Under the pieces are notes generated by a model. The model saw nothing but the letters and a program-made list of their open reading frames with translations, had not been told where the DNA came from and did no database searches. DNA of 64,000 bases, taken from the NCBI GenBank assembly GCA_944472135.2, contig OX235266.1, positions 14,673,925 to 14,737,924 on the forward strand. The letters are read 5' to 3'. Both the position numbers and the translations under genes were made by a program. Positions 32,621 through 44,126 of the stretch are shown piece after piece; the stretch's first letter is position 1; every line of letters begins with the position of its first letter. The DNA is from Trichobilharzia regenti. Lineage: Eukaryota > Platyhelminthes > Trematoda > Strigeidida > Schistosomatidae.

Positions 32621-32659
32621 TAATTCCAGTCATCGGTAAATAGCTTATCTATTGCCTTA

Positions 32660-32900
32660 AGTTTAGCAGCGGTCGCTTAGAAGCGCTGAACGTATGTCTT
32701 ATGATGGTAGACACTCTTTAGTAAGGCATATCTAGAAGTGATGTCCCATATGAGATTATCCAGCTTCCAGTAGATTGCTTCTGACTATCTAATATCAATC
32801 TACAGTCCACTGCCAAGGCAAGTCACCGACGTTGGTGACCACAATGTGAACTTGACTAAGATCGAATTCTGTTCACATCAATACCAAGGCGTAGATGCAT
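32660..32900 (+). mobile_element. SINE-D fragment
   Basis: Plus match to the second half of SINE-D: cagcttccagtagattgctt, gactatctaatatcaatcta, and gaccacaatgtgaacttgac. Diverged. Confidence 0.5.
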
Positions 32901-33059
32901 TTCTTTCGTGATTCCTTAGTAAATAATTTGCTTGAATGTCCTTGAATCGTAGTATCTAACCTTTAAGGTTCACTGTACTGTGCGTCATTCGGGAGTCAAA
33001 TATTTCATCAAGACATGTATCACAGACAACAATCAGCATAAATAGGAGAAGTCTGAAAG

Positions 33060-33595
33060 AAGTCACCTCTTTTCCCTATCTATTCTGGAAACATCGTTTC
33101 AACTACAGGCGAACGAAACTGACGAGGATATCAAAGCAAAGACCGGAAAAGCAAGAAAAGCCTTCATTACTCTCAAGTGTGTGTGGAGGTCAGCAGCACT
33201 CTGCATCAAAAATAAGATCCGGATTTTCAACTCCAATGTGAAGTCAGTGCTACTCACCATTTGGATCAGAGACTTGGCTCGTTATAAAGAGTGCCTCAAA
33301 CAAACTGTAGACCTTCGTCAACAGCTACCTTCACTCAGTACTCAAGATCAGGTGGCTGGTTAGAAAATATCAGCAACAAGGAGGAAACTCTGACAACGAG
33401 CAAACCAACCAGGAACCGATTATGCAACAAATCTGCAGGAAGAAGTGGAGATGGATTGGCCATACTCTGAGGAAACTATCAAGTGATATCACTGGGCAGA
33501 CTTGGAGACAGGTGAAAAAGTTGGCAGAGGACAGAAGGCGATGGAGTTGCGCAGCTGAAGCCCTATGTTCCTCTAGGAATTAAAGGAAATAATAA
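33060..33595 (+). mobile_element. RTE (SR2-like) LINE, 3' end
   Basis: Plus strand: ETDEDIKAKTGKARKAF, KNKIRIFNSNVKSVLL, then cagcaacaaggaggaaactc, [18 protein letters not shown] and 3' terminus gccctatgttcctctaggaa with an AAT-rich tail. A deletion near 33500 removes the RRSCEEE block. Confidence 0.78.
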
Positions 33596-33849
33596 TAATG
33601 TATTTCATAGCATGACTACTTTCTAATATGTTTGTACTTGGTGCACATGTCAAAGAAAAACATTTCCATCAGGTTTCTGTAGAAATTTATCAACATGCTC
33701 CTCAGCTATATACTGAAGACTGAATGGCTAGATGACCAGAAAGGATAAACAAAAAAGAACACTACGGTATGCAGCCTACTAACCAACACAATTTATTACT
33801 CAACAAATGTGTGCAAGGATGTGCAAATCTATGGAGCATGTGTACTGAA

Positions 33850-35540
33850 GAGACATTCAAATGACATCAAGTGTCAAACCCGTTAATGGAACACGAATTG
33901 GAAGCCGCAGTTTTAGCGTGTCTTCAGCAGCACATCTTCATTCTAGGGAAAAGAACAAGTTCAGCAGAAATATCTTTTCGGTGATTTCATTCTTAAAAGA
34001 AATACAAACTATAAAAAATATCATCGACGTTTGTCAGGATGATTCCGATTTAAATTGTATCTTACAAGAGTTTAATAACTGCCATCCTTCAATTAAATTC
34101 ACAATAGAATTTGAAAAAGTTGAAAATTCTATTCCTGGATGTCGAATTGACAAGAAGAGATGACGGAACTCTGAAAAGATCTATCCATAGAAAACCAACA
34201 TGGAATGGCCAACTGACAAACTTCTACAGTTGGATACCTATTAGCCTTAAACGAACTCTCATCACCTCGCTATCCCACTGTACCAGAGGAATTTGCAGCG
34301 GTGACTGTTTAGAAGAAGAGCTCCTATTTCTTAAAAGCATCCTGGTTCAGAATGGATACCCACCGCGTTTCGTGGCGAAGAACATGAAACCAAGGCCAAA
34401 AAGAGAAGAATACGCTTCAGTGCAGAAGAAGGCACTCTATTTGAATTTGGAATTCAGGGGAGACTTAGCATCAGATATCCTTAAAAGGAGAATCTCCAAT
34501 TCGCTGAAGAAGACATTTCCGGCAGCAACTCTAAGAGTCATATTCTCTAGCCGCCAACTACTTCGGACCAACGGGAAGGACAGACTTCTGCATATAACCA
34601 CTTCAATGCGCATATATCAGTTCACCTACTCTTGCGGAGTTAGGTTCATAGGTCGTTCTATGCGGGTCTTATCAAAACGTGTTGGAGAACGTCATCCAGC
34701 ATGGCTGCAAAGAGGAGGCACTGGTTCAGTCGAAAGTGCCATAAGTGGACACCTCGTCAATACCTATCACAGAATCTTGACTGACTCATTCATCATTCAG
34801 TGTCATTTACAAAATAAACAAAAATCTACCAAAGACAGTGTGTTTTCGACTTCTTTGTACTGTGGAAGCTCTCGCCATATGCATCGAAAAGCCGTAGCTA
34901 TGTGTTCAAAAGAAACCAGTCCAACCTTTACAACTACCATGGACCTAGTTCGGTATGTTTCCTTATCCTTGAGCTTTTTTGTTTTGTTCTCTGTGTGTGT
35001 AATTTCCTCTCTTTGTCTTCATTCAATTCATCCCATTTTTTCAGTTATAAAATCAGTTATTTTAAGTTTGTTTCCATGCTCCACCTGACCACACTTGTAA
35101 TCCATTTAGGATAACCACCTTATAATTATATTCTAATCCTGTGTAATTTTTTTGTTTCTGTGCCTCTTGTAACCTATTTTTCACACCTCCTAACTTACAT
35201 TCCAAGTTGAAAATTTGGACTTTAGTTTGTGTCGTTGCTCATTTTGTTCACACCTGTAATTCATTTTATCCCTGCGTAACTTTTGTTTCTAGGTCTCTTG
35301 TAATTTAGATCAAGCTGAAAATAATTATCACCTTTTATTCGCCTTTAAAATTATTATTTCTGCAGTTATCAAATATTAATTTTGCATGCGTTGTAATTGT
35401 TTTTTAATCCTACGCAATCTTGCCTCTAAGTTCCTTGTAATCTATATTTGTACCTTCAAACTTTCATATCAAGTTGAAAATTATTATCAGCTTCGTTACT
35501 ATGTGGAATTAAACAAATAATAATAATTGTATCCATATAA
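33850..35540 (+). mobile_element. Penelope-like element, best-preserved copy
   Basis: Two frames joined by one shift near 34128 encode the RT end and thumb (IKFTIEFEKVENSIP, then FLDVELTRRDDGTLKRSI, HRKPTWNGQLTNFYSW), a thumb block (EEELLFLKSILVQNGYPP, RFVAKNM) and an intact GIY-YIG endonuclease: IYQFTYSCGVRFIGRSMRVL, SKRVGERHPAW, SAISGHLVNTYHRIL. The FIG core and following arginines are present. A T-rich, non-coding 3' region follows to about 35540. The 325-codon open frame is the longest in the window and is not a host gene. The RT catalytic YxDD lies upstream and is missing (5' truncation). Confidence 0.85.
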
Positions 35541-35609
35541 ACTAATCTATATAAATGTGATTAAACAGCCTTTGAGAATAAAATGGCCGAAAAGATCACC
35601 ATCTTTGCT

Positions 35610-36189
35610 GAACTTCTTGTTCTTCTCCCTCTAATATCCCGATGGGTATTTTCCACATCTTCATCTCACCTCGTTTCCTGTTATTACTTTCAAACGGTTC
35701 CACAACTGCTCACAGACTTTCACTTCCGCTCCGTTCGCCTTTCAGGCTACACTTGAGAACTTGACACGTAATATCAATGCATAATCTCCTAAGTGTGTCC
35801 GATTTACCTCCATTACTGTTGGCGTATTCTTTGGAATATAGGTTTTTGGTTGGTGTGTTGTCGTCAGAGACTGTTGTTATTTATCTTTTTTCTGGCCGGT
35901 GACTGTCTGTTCTTCAAAATGGAACCAGAGAGGTTGACTGTTGATGAAAGTGTACACCAGCCTATAATAAATGCTTCCATGATGTGATATTTAGTTTCAG
36001 AATTACAAGTCTGGTTTCTTATTCCTTGCGGAACAGATTCCCTCACTGGTTTCATATTATTGTAGGTCTATCTTGCCTTTTCGATACTGATTAGCTTCAG
36101 CATTCTCATGTATGCTGCCTGCCTGTAGTTGAAACGATGCTACGTAGACAAGTGAAAGAGGCGATTTCCTTGATATTTCATCTTTTGAT
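35610..36189 (-). mobile_element. RTE (SR2-like) LINE, part 1 (split by SINE-C)
   Basis: Minus orientation: ttcgcctttcaggctacact and ggtttttggttggtgtgttg, ttttctggccggtgactg and gcctgcctgtagttgaaacg match the intact copies (14580-15010). It resumes at 36416. Confidence 0.72.
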
Positions 36190-36415
36190 TGTGAATGATA
36201 CTTGTTGTTTTTTTTTTATTTATTTTTTATTTTTATTTTTGATTACAGCTTGATTCCACACCGTATTTTTGGTACATGTATGGAATTTTCAGCGTGGATA
36301 TCGGTAGCCCAGAATTCGCAGGCCGACCATAAATATCAGGTGTGCATCGGCGAGGGCTCGAACCCCGGACCATATGCATGGTCGGCGGGAGTCCTAACCA
36401 CTGTGCCACCGACTG
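36190..36415 (-). mobile_element. SINE-C inserted in RTE
   Basis: Minus orientation with a T-rich tail at 36209-36240, then ttccacaccgtatttttggt, B-box complement gggctcgaaccccgg, and ccactgtgccaccga. RTE sequence continues on both sides. Confidence 0.82.
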
Positions 36416-36690
36416 TTGGTGGGTTGGTTATCTTCATCACCTCTGCCCTTTTCTATTATTTGCTTGAAGTTTTATTTCCTCTACCTTCGTCTTCTGTCAA
36501 ATTGTTGAGTTCCACTTGTACATCTTCGAGTCTGTCTGACACTAAACATAACTTGTCCTCAAAGTCAAAATTGTATACGGTGTTTTTTTGTCGGTCTGAA
36601 GCACACCCTTCTTCTCGCTCGCCATGATCTATTATCTGATCCAGCTCACGGAAATCAGGAATATTATCGATGCTATCTACTCTAACTTAT
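36416..36690 (-). mobile_element. RTE (SR2-like) LINE, part 2
   Basis: ggttatcttcatcacctctg, then cactaaacataacttgtcct, equivalent to 29395-29530 and 63740-63870. This is the linker region between RT and C-terminal domain in reverse. Confidence 0.7.
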
Positions 36691-36726
36691 AATTTCACAT
36701 ACTTTCTTTCTTCTTTTTTTTTATAG

Positions 36727-37192
36727 AGTTGCCCATTTGGTACTTATTTACACGTCATCAATTTACATCATCGAGGTGGATCAAGTGTCTATCCACAATC
36801 GACAGTTAATCTTCACATGAAGAAAAAAGGCATAAATGAATCGACAGAAACAACCACAACAACACCCACAACAACAAAAACAACTGACTTACTATTCACA
36901 CATTTTCCATGGAGTCAAACTGATGCAGGCCTATTTCATAAATTCTCAACAAAAATTATTGAAGAATTAGCTAATTGGTTAGTTAACCATACACAACCCA
37001 AGTTATACGGGTTAGCACAAATCTGTCTCCCGTGTAATGAACAATGTTATAAAGAGATGAGTATATCAATGAGAAAATCAATTCATCAAATAGGATTATC
37101 ATCTGTAGCGTGTTATGGACCTAGTCCAGAACAATGTGTACGTTGTGCAAATGCAAATTATCAAGGTCGTTGTGTTTCAGCCTGTCCAATCG
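36727..37192 (+). CDS. EGFR: EGFR-like receptor, exon g (CR2, with Thr-rich spacer)
   Basis: 466 nt, acceptor ctttttttttttatag, donor gtaaga, starting on a whole codon and ending after position 1. It encodes SCPFGTYLHVINLHHRGG, a spacer with the run ETTTTTPTTTKTT, then LFTHFPWSQTD, then GLAQICLPCNEQCYKEMS, VACYGPSPEQCVRCANANY, QGRCVSACPI. The tail 'ACYGP.P.QC..CANA.Y.G.CV.ACP.G' matches the family's 'C.G.GPDNC..CA....G..CV..CP.G'. The Thr-rich stretch is a likely O-glycosylation region (inference). Phase 1 exit joins exon h to rebuild Gly. Confidence 0.95.
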
Positions 37193-37504
37193 GTAAGAAC
37201 ATGACACTTTTATTGGGTGTGATTGTTGTTATTGTTTTTGATTGTTAGTTTGGGAAAGGATATAACTTTTGGCGCTTTCATTTTAGGTATACTTGTGTAT
37301 ACTTGAATTTCCTCAGGTAGTTGATTCTGTTTTTAAGGCTTGAAGAAATCCCGTAATCACTATATCAAGTGCGTTATATTTAACTGTTTTAAAGGTGTTT
37401 TGTTGACGTTTTCATGCAGCTAGAATGACTGTAGTGACGTTTGCTATACTATACCGATGGCTTTTATCCTCATTGTTAGTTTCTAATCTTTTTTTATTCC
37501 TTTA

Positions 37505-37735
37505 CATTCCCAGTGGAACATAGGGCACCTTCAAGCTAGAGGCTTGACGTTTTTGTGGCAGTGGTGATTATTTTTTACAGGATGGGGTTGCTAGCCAGCC
37601 TCATGCCCAACCTTCCCTCTTTAACAGTCTTATTACTGGCTTAGCGAGGTATAGGAGTGCGTTGGCGGCCGGGAATCGAACACTGGACCACCTGCGTGGT
37701 TGGCGAGCACTCTACCTCTGTGCCACCGATGCACT
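37505..37735 (-). mobile_element. SINE-E, tRNA-derived
   Basis: Minus strand copy: 3' tail in reverse ccagtggaacatagggcacc at the left, then tgctagccagcctcatgcc, gtgcgttggcggccggga, and ctctgtgccaccgatgca at the right (head). Near full length. Confidence 0.82.
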
Positions 37736-38039
37736 GTTTATTTTCTATGGTGATTTTCAAATGTGTGATAAGGTTAGTGTAGAGTGATATTAAATCACAC
37801 CACTAAATTCACTAGTTTTAATGGACAGCAAATGTTGAATAAAACTGATGATCTCCAAATTAATTCTCATTTTGCACAGTTCGAGGAGGTGAAATTTTAT
37901 CACAACTCAAATTATTCAAATCGCCAGAATATGTGATCACCTCTTGATTGATTGATTGAATGAGCAGTCCTATAGTATTCTCATCAACAATTAGGAGGCT
38001 ATAACCTATACTAGCGTGATGATGAAATTTTATACGGTT
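37736..38039. other. Intron, nothing recognised
   Basis: About 300 bp with a short ATTG repeat (37946-37960). No feature. Confidence 0.5.
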
Positions 38040-38665
38040 GGAAGGTCTCATCATGAGCTGACATCAGTTAGAGAACCATTGGAAAACCACCACTGGAGTA
38101 GTGAACAGATGCTTCGTTCCCCTAGTTGGAGACTCTTCAGCAGTACACACGCACAACCACGACCTTCCGGTTACAAGGCTGGCTAGCTAGCTCATAGAAA
38201 ATTAAACCATTGGGACCTGGCCAATCCAATGGCCAACCCATGAATCCCAATTTCTGCCAAATCACGACATAGCGCGACCACTTTGCAATGTCTTCTTCGA
38301 TGAGTTACTGTCTCACCTTCGACCTGCTGTACCCTCCCGGTCATGGCTTCCCACTAGAACCCCAGGTAGCTAGCTGCCTAAATACGGCCAGCCGCCAGTA
38401 ATCATAAAAACAATTTTTAAGTACTGATTTTGTTGGGATTGTGTATGATTTGTTGGAGGGTTCCATCATTCCCAGTGGCTTAATGGTCTACGAGTTCGTA
38501 TTGTAATGGGATGGTATTGGGTTCGAACCCTGACGGTGGGTGAGTGCTGCTGAAGAGTTCAAAACTAGGACAATGGAAACAGCTGTCCATTATCCCCAGG
38601 TTCTCTAACTGGTCACAGTGGAATCCTCCAACCAATCAAACAAAAAATCCCCACAAAACCAATGT
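38040..38665. mobile_element. SINE-A composite, head to head
   Basis: Minus copy 38040-38405: catcatgagctgacatcagt, ribozyme-like cttcagcagtacacac (read back as ctgctgaag), decayed B box, 5' body to gccagccgccagtaat. Plus copy 38455-38665: cccagtggcttaatggtcta, B box gggttcgaaccc, gctgctgaagagttc, gaaacagctgtcc, 3' end outward. Confidence 0.8.
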
Positions 38666-39330
38666 TTAAAATTTTATATTTTCAAATCTGAAGCCTTCTA
38701 CCTAGATGTGACGGCGAAAAACAAAAATTCCTGTCTAAAAATATATACTACTTATTGACTGAGATCAGTAGTTGCATACCTTATCACATCAACAAGTAGT
38801 ACTTGCTAGCCAGAATGAAGTAATCTAAGCACTGAAAGGTTGTTTCGATTGTTTGAAGCGATTTTCATCACCGGTGTACCCGGTTTGACTTGGATCACAT
38901 ATTTTGATGTGAATAATTTCGATTTTCCCAGTGAAACGGTGGTGTAGTCTGGCTTCAAACTGGGTAAATTGAAAAAATTAATTTGCAAACTGTTAATGAG
39001 ATTTATGGTATCACTAGTTGGCCCAAGCGGTGAGCCAGAAATCGGGTGGTTCGAACTGTTTGGCTATCTGAGCTCAGTTGAGAGGAGTACACTGGCAATA
39101 ATCTTGGCCCCAAACTAGTGAAATAGCTGTCAATTGGTGTTTAGACCACTTCGATCTGGCTAGTAAGCAAACACTATTGGTTGATGTAAGTGGTATACAG
39201 AAACTACTTATTTCAAACAATCAGTAGTACATATTTTTGAGCAGTAATTGTTGTTTTTGAATAAAGCAAGAACAACAGTGTAGTTTATTTCGTTGGCTTT
39301 CCATCATCTGCTCACAGTCCAAAATTATTC
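38666..39330. other. Intron; decayed SINE-A at about 39010-39150
   Basis: Positions 39010-39150 keep plus-oriented SINE-A traces (gtggttcgaactg, then ggccccaaactag and gaaatagctgtc). The remainder is unassigned. Confidence 0.45.
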
Positions 39331-39339
39331 ATTATTAAG

Positions 39340-40190
39340 CATATCTGCAGAAACAATTCTAACATACTTGTCCATACATGTCCAGCCTTGAAAGAACAAA
39401 GTTGAAGCATACAATCGACGAAACAACTTCTTATTGTCGATATGTCACAGATGACACATTTATAGTGTGCAACAATGAAAGTCATGCTTCACACCTACTA
39501 TACCAATACTGAATTTACTATGAAACATGAAAGTGATGGAAAGTTCCACTTCCTGGACATTGCCATGCAACGCCTAGAAGACGGTAGTCTTCAGAAGTCA
39601 ATTTATCAAAAGCCTACCTGCAAAGGACAATACCTACATTTTAATAGTTTTTGTCCAAATCGCTTTAAACGAGCACCAGTCAAGACTCTGTACTATAGAG
39701 CTAGAAGATTATGATCTATAGAAAAATTAGAGGAAGAATTTATGTTTCGTGAAAAGATGTTGAAAAGCAACGGTTACCCTCAAAGGTTCATTAACAAGTA
39801 TGGAAGACCTAAAGGCTCAAATGTCATACAAATTACATTGGAAAAAAACCACCTACGCTCAACTTGATTTTAAAGATGAAAATACAGCAACTGTCAACAG
39901 AATATTGAGGTCGTTAATAACCAGATCCTATCCTACAGCTAAGCTGGTTCCCGTCTATCGAACAACTTGCTCTTCTTTGGTGCAATCGAAAATTGACAGA
40001 TATCCTTCTCATGTTAACATCTTCAACTATATATATACAAATTTACGTGTATCTGCGGGAGCAGTTACATTGGAAGGACAGAAAGAAGAAAGGCATATCT
40101 GCGATTTTCTTAACATGTGCCAAAAAGCTTATGTCTAAAGGGAACAAATACTTTAAACAGTGCCATCACCAGATAACTTCTTAACACAGG
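39340..40190 (+). mobile_element. Penelope-like element, RT motif to GIY-YIG relic
   Basis: Encodes SYCRYVTDDTFIVCNNE, in which the catalytic YVDD box carries an inserted or changed residue (YVTDD), then FHFLDIAMQRLEDGSLQKSI, YQKPTCKGQYLHFNSF, MLKSNGYPQRFINKYGR, and shifted frames into the GIY-YIG region. At least three frame changes. A different subfamily from the copy at 33850. Confidence 0.75.
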
Positions 40191-41440
40191 TAATGAGGTG
40201 AATGTTGTAAGATAGTTCGAAATTATCAATAGGCAAAAGAGTTCGATTCTCTTCAATTTTGACGAAGCGATCTCCAACAAGCGCCTGAAAACCGATTTAT
40301 GTGTTCAGAAAGAAACAGTTATCAGTCTTTCTTTACCCTGCCTGGTAACTGGATATTTGCACGCTCTCTTTCATCTCAGTGTGGAATGCTGAAAAGTTTC
40401 CACTGTGTGTGTGATTATTATTGTTGTTTGGAATAGTGTTTAATGTTATTATATATAATTACTGTATGCATATATTGATTGATTTTTATTTAAAATGAAC
40501 TCTGTGGGTAAGTATGTTAAAAATGTTTCTGTAGACATATTTAATAATGACTTTGACCTGTAAGCAGTTGATGACAAGTCAGCGAAAGCAAAAACCACTG
40601 TTAATCTTGCTTCATTCAAATTCATTAAGGGGAATAAAGGTATGAAATTTTTGTTTTCAATGTCATATCTAGGTAGGAGGTTACAGATTTTAACATACAA
40701 AAATTTCATCGTAATGCTAGTTTATGCTATAGCCAGCTAATGTATCAGAAATACTTCACTTTTACTTGTATCCTGGTATTGACGCTCAGTCAGACTATTG
40801 CATTTTCGAAGGTTAGGCTCTGACATCAGTTGATAATAATACATCATATGTATATATATATATATATATACTTACTTATATGTATATATATATACTTGCT
40901 CAGGGTTAGTGGTTAAATAAGTCATTTCGGTTGGTTGTGTAAGGTCGAAGATTTGGTGTCCAACAAAAAATTATCATCCTCACGTGAACTGAAACAAGGA
41001 ATATTCTACGTCTGCAGGTAATGGTTTAATTCACCGATTTCAGTTTTAGTCACTTTCTTGTAATCAGTTAGTTACCAACGTAACTGTGACAATGTTGAAC
41101 TTTAGATAGCAAAAAGGCGCGAATGCTTCAATGTGATATTGAAACAGGAGTTGTGAAAAAAAAAATTTAAAAGAACAAATTTGTGTCCGCTATTCAATTC
41201 GAACTTTAATCTTTCTCTAGCTTAAAGCTAACCTGAAAATATACAGATATCTTGTTGAATATGATTGCACTTCATTCAACACCTTTTTTTCATGCGAATG
41301 GTGTTTTTTGCCGAGTTTCACTGCCTTGTTATGTCTGACTCAGGGTTCCGAGATCATTGATGCGTTCGCGTTTGTTGGGTGTTTAACTTTGCTGCAACCT
41401 TTCTTAAATATTCTCACAAACAGTTAAGAAGCTGACTAAC
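40191..41440. other. Intron with (AT)n runs, nothing recognised
   Basis: About 1.25 kb. An AT microsatellite with an interruption is at 40848-40893. A minus-strand open frame (40449-40709) has no recognised domain. Confidence 0.5.
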
Positions 41441-41444
41441 TAAC

Positions 41445-42165
41445 TGGTTTCAACATAGAACCTTGCACCGACATGTAGCAGTTCGAGTTGCCAAACTTCC
41501 TGCATGTAGAACATAAAGCAAGAGAAGAAGGTAAAAGGCAATGCAAAATAAAGACAGTAAACTGAGAAATGAGGCAAAAAGAATAGTAATATCGAAAAAC
41601 TATATAGTTTTATTGGAAATTATAAGTCATAAGGAGTGGATGCATCTGCGCCAGTCATTGAGAACGATGAGTTTGAGCCATACCACTGATTCTGTTCAGC
41701 CATTAGTTTTTACCGCCTAGAGGACCCCAACCAGGAAGTCTACACTTTCTTACATGGCCTTAACTAGGGAGGCGATGACTAGGTATGCGTAGCACATGTC
41801 CTAACCGTCTCAGACTCGTCTATTGATTTCTCCTCCAACTCAAACCAAACCTCAATACTGCTCACCCTATTACACCACTTCAAATGGGACATAGACCGCA
41901 GACACCTATGATCAAAGACAGCTAGCCGGCCATTTCATGTCTTCCACTTCCAATGGCCATGTATCGCACAGCCATATAGGGGGACGGAGCGAAGTGACTA
42001 CTGAGCAGTACACACACACCCTCTGGTCAACAACCAGCCGGATATCACGTCTAAGCCACAGGCGGCGTAAACTCACATATGTGAAACGAGCCTTCTGTAT
42101 CCGAGCTGAGATTTCGTCAGCGATCAACCCGTTGGGGCTAATCCAAACTGAGCATAAACGTTTGT
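41445..42165 (-). mobile_element. LINE-A fragment, 3' end
   Basis: Minus strand: SARIQKARFTYVSLRRLW, RRDIRL, WPLEVEDMK and the 3' non-coding end (ttcaacatagaaccttgcac at the left in reverse). A long deletion removes the [11 protein letters not shown] core partly. Closest to the copy at 54700-56165. Confidence 0.75.
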
Positions 42166-42554
42166 GAACCATAGCATGACCATAGTCTATGCATGTGTTC
42201 CAGAAGCAGCAGCAATCTTCTACTGACTCTCAGCAATGATAATTAAGAAGCTATCTTAATTTTATATTACCGTTGCATTATGATAACAACTGGGTGGAAA
42301 AGATCCAAAAGTGAATCTGCTGTTACCTGAACAGTCAGACTATGTCCTTGTGTGTAGATTGTGGTGAAATGGCTACCTGAGTACTAGTCTTGTCGCATAG
42401 ATCATTCAGTACACTAAATAATCATGGTGATTAAGAGGCTGTTTTCTTGAAATCTTCAATAATCCAAGTTTTCAGTTTTCCTTCAAAGACATCAGTTTTT
42501 TTTCACTCTTTTTCGTTCTAAATGAAACAGTGGAATTCAAGCTTTTAAAAATTA
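42166..42554. other. Intron, nothing recognised
   Basis: About 390 bp. No feature seen. Confidence 0.5.
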
Positions 42555-42735
42555 CAGTAGTAGTTATGTTATGTTTCATGGGGTAGGACTGGTAGCCTTA
42601 TGCCCAACCTCTTCTTCTTACCAGATTTAGTATTGCCTGAGCGATATTCAGGAGTACGTCGGCTGGGAATTGAACCTCTGACCATGTACGTGGCTGGTCA
42701 GAGCATTCAACCACTGAAATATCTACGCGCACGTA
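42555..42735 (-). mobile_element. SINE-E, decayed
   Basis: Minus copy: gtagccttatgcccaacctc, gagtacgtcggctgggaatt, ctgaccatgtacgtggctgg. The RTE-like tail is not clear. Confidence 0.6.
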
Positions 42736-43214
42736 ATGAGAAACGTTATCAGACTTTTATTCATCACTGTACCATGTATTTGACAGTGAGGCTGTCTGAG
42801 ACAACTTTTATTTAATAGTGATAACTGAAATTTATGAAATGAAAATCGAGGTTGCAGCAGGATTCGAACAAGCAGCTTCCGAATTACTTATCTGCAGCTC
42901 TACCAGGATGAGGGCTGAGATGCAACTGTTAACTTGGTTATCATCTCACTGTAATCACCATAGGTAACGCGAGTTGTCATTATACGACATAATAAAATCA
43001 TAAGAACCAAGCACGTGGTGAGGATTTTGATCCCCAGTCAATCGAATTTTTAACCTTACCCAGTTAACTAATGCATAGCTACTCTGGAAAAGGCGGATGG
43101 TTTTGCGTGTTAGGTTGGCAACCATACTCAGTAAAAATAACACCACGGCTAATAAAACTTCAAGGCTTCAAGCCGGAAGCCATCTGTTCCACGAGGATGG
43201 GAACCGATTATTAT
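42736..43214. other. Intron; SINE-E tail at 43148-43195
   Basis: A short plus fragment (cttcaaggcttcaagccgga, then ccatctgttccacgagga) resembles the SINE-E/RTE 3' tail. The rest shows nothing. Confidence 0.4.
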
Positions 43215-43695
43215 TATTATTAGTTCCTTTAATTCCTAGGGGAATATAGGGCTTCAGCCGCGCGTCTCCACTGCGTTCGGTTCTCTGTTAAAGTTTTCAC
43301 CTGTCTCCAGGCCTACCCACATGACCTCCTCCAAGTCACCCTTGGACGATCAACTCACCACTTCCTGTTCGTGTTCCACTTGACGGCTTCTCTAGTGATG
43401 TCACTTGATGGTTTCCTCAGAGTATGGCAAATCCATCTCCATTTCTTCCTTCAGATTTGTTGCAAAATCGGTCCCTGGTTGGTTCACCCCCAGAGATCAC
43501 TGTTGCTGATCTTTTCTGGCCAGCCATCTGATCTTGAGTATGGAGCGAAGACAGCTAGCTGTTGATGAAGGTTTGAATTTTTTTTAGGTGCTCTTTACGA
43601 CGCGCCAAATCTCTTATCCATATAGTAGCACTGACTGACTTCACATTGGAGTTGGCAATCCGGATCTTATTTTTCATGCTGAGTGCTGCAAGATG
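43215..43695 (-). mobile_element. RTE (SR2-like) LINE, 3' end
   Basis: 3' tip on the left (taggggaatatagggcttca), then gacctcctccaagtcaccct, cttgatggtttcctcagagt and gctgatcttttctggccag, as at 21828-22350, to which it is close. Frames broken. Confidence 0.78.
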
Positions 43696-43813
43696 GGAAC
43701 CAATGGGAAAAGAAGTAAAAATAAAAATGTCGCTTACTATTAGCTATAAAAGTAGGTTAACAGTAAAAACGTAAAAAATATACCCATGCATTTTATTATT
43801 TCCTTGTATATAG

Positions 43814-44034
43814 GTACATTTCCTCAGAAAAGATTCTTGAGTAATCTTGACTTCAGTCAACCAAATTATCTTCATACAAATCGACAGTCTCTTGATAGTG
43901 TTAAGTCATCAGTAAACTGGTCTGAATGTCTACCGTGTCATAAAGAATGTGAAAATGGTTGCACTGGGTCAACAGCTAAAGAATGTACACGTTGTCGACA
44001 TGTTAAAGTGTATCTTGATTCAGGAATGAATTCA
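43814..44034 (+). CDS. EGFR: EGFR-like receptor, exon h (end of CR2)
   Basis: 221 nt, acceptor cttgtatatag, donor gtaagt, entering at codon position 2 and ending on a whole codon. It encodes GTFPQKRFLSNLDFSQPN, SSVNWSECLPCHKECENGCT, GSTAKECTRCRHVKVYLDSG. 'C..CH.EC..GCTGST..EC..CR' is the final furin-like repeat of the receptor, equivalent to 'C..CHPNCTYGCTGPGLEGC' before the membrane. NWS is a potential glycosylation site. Confidence 0.94.
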
Positions 44035-44126
44035 GTAAGTTTATTTTTTTAAACTCTTTTTTCGTTAAAACTTTTAAGCTACTCCATTATTGGATTTCTG
44101 AACAAACAGTTATTCAGTGAAGATTC

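Noticed and set aside
34111..35088. 325-codon open frame as a host gene
   Set aside because: Encodes a Penelope-like thumb and GIY-YIG domain with a frameshifted upstream half; mobile element, not host gene.
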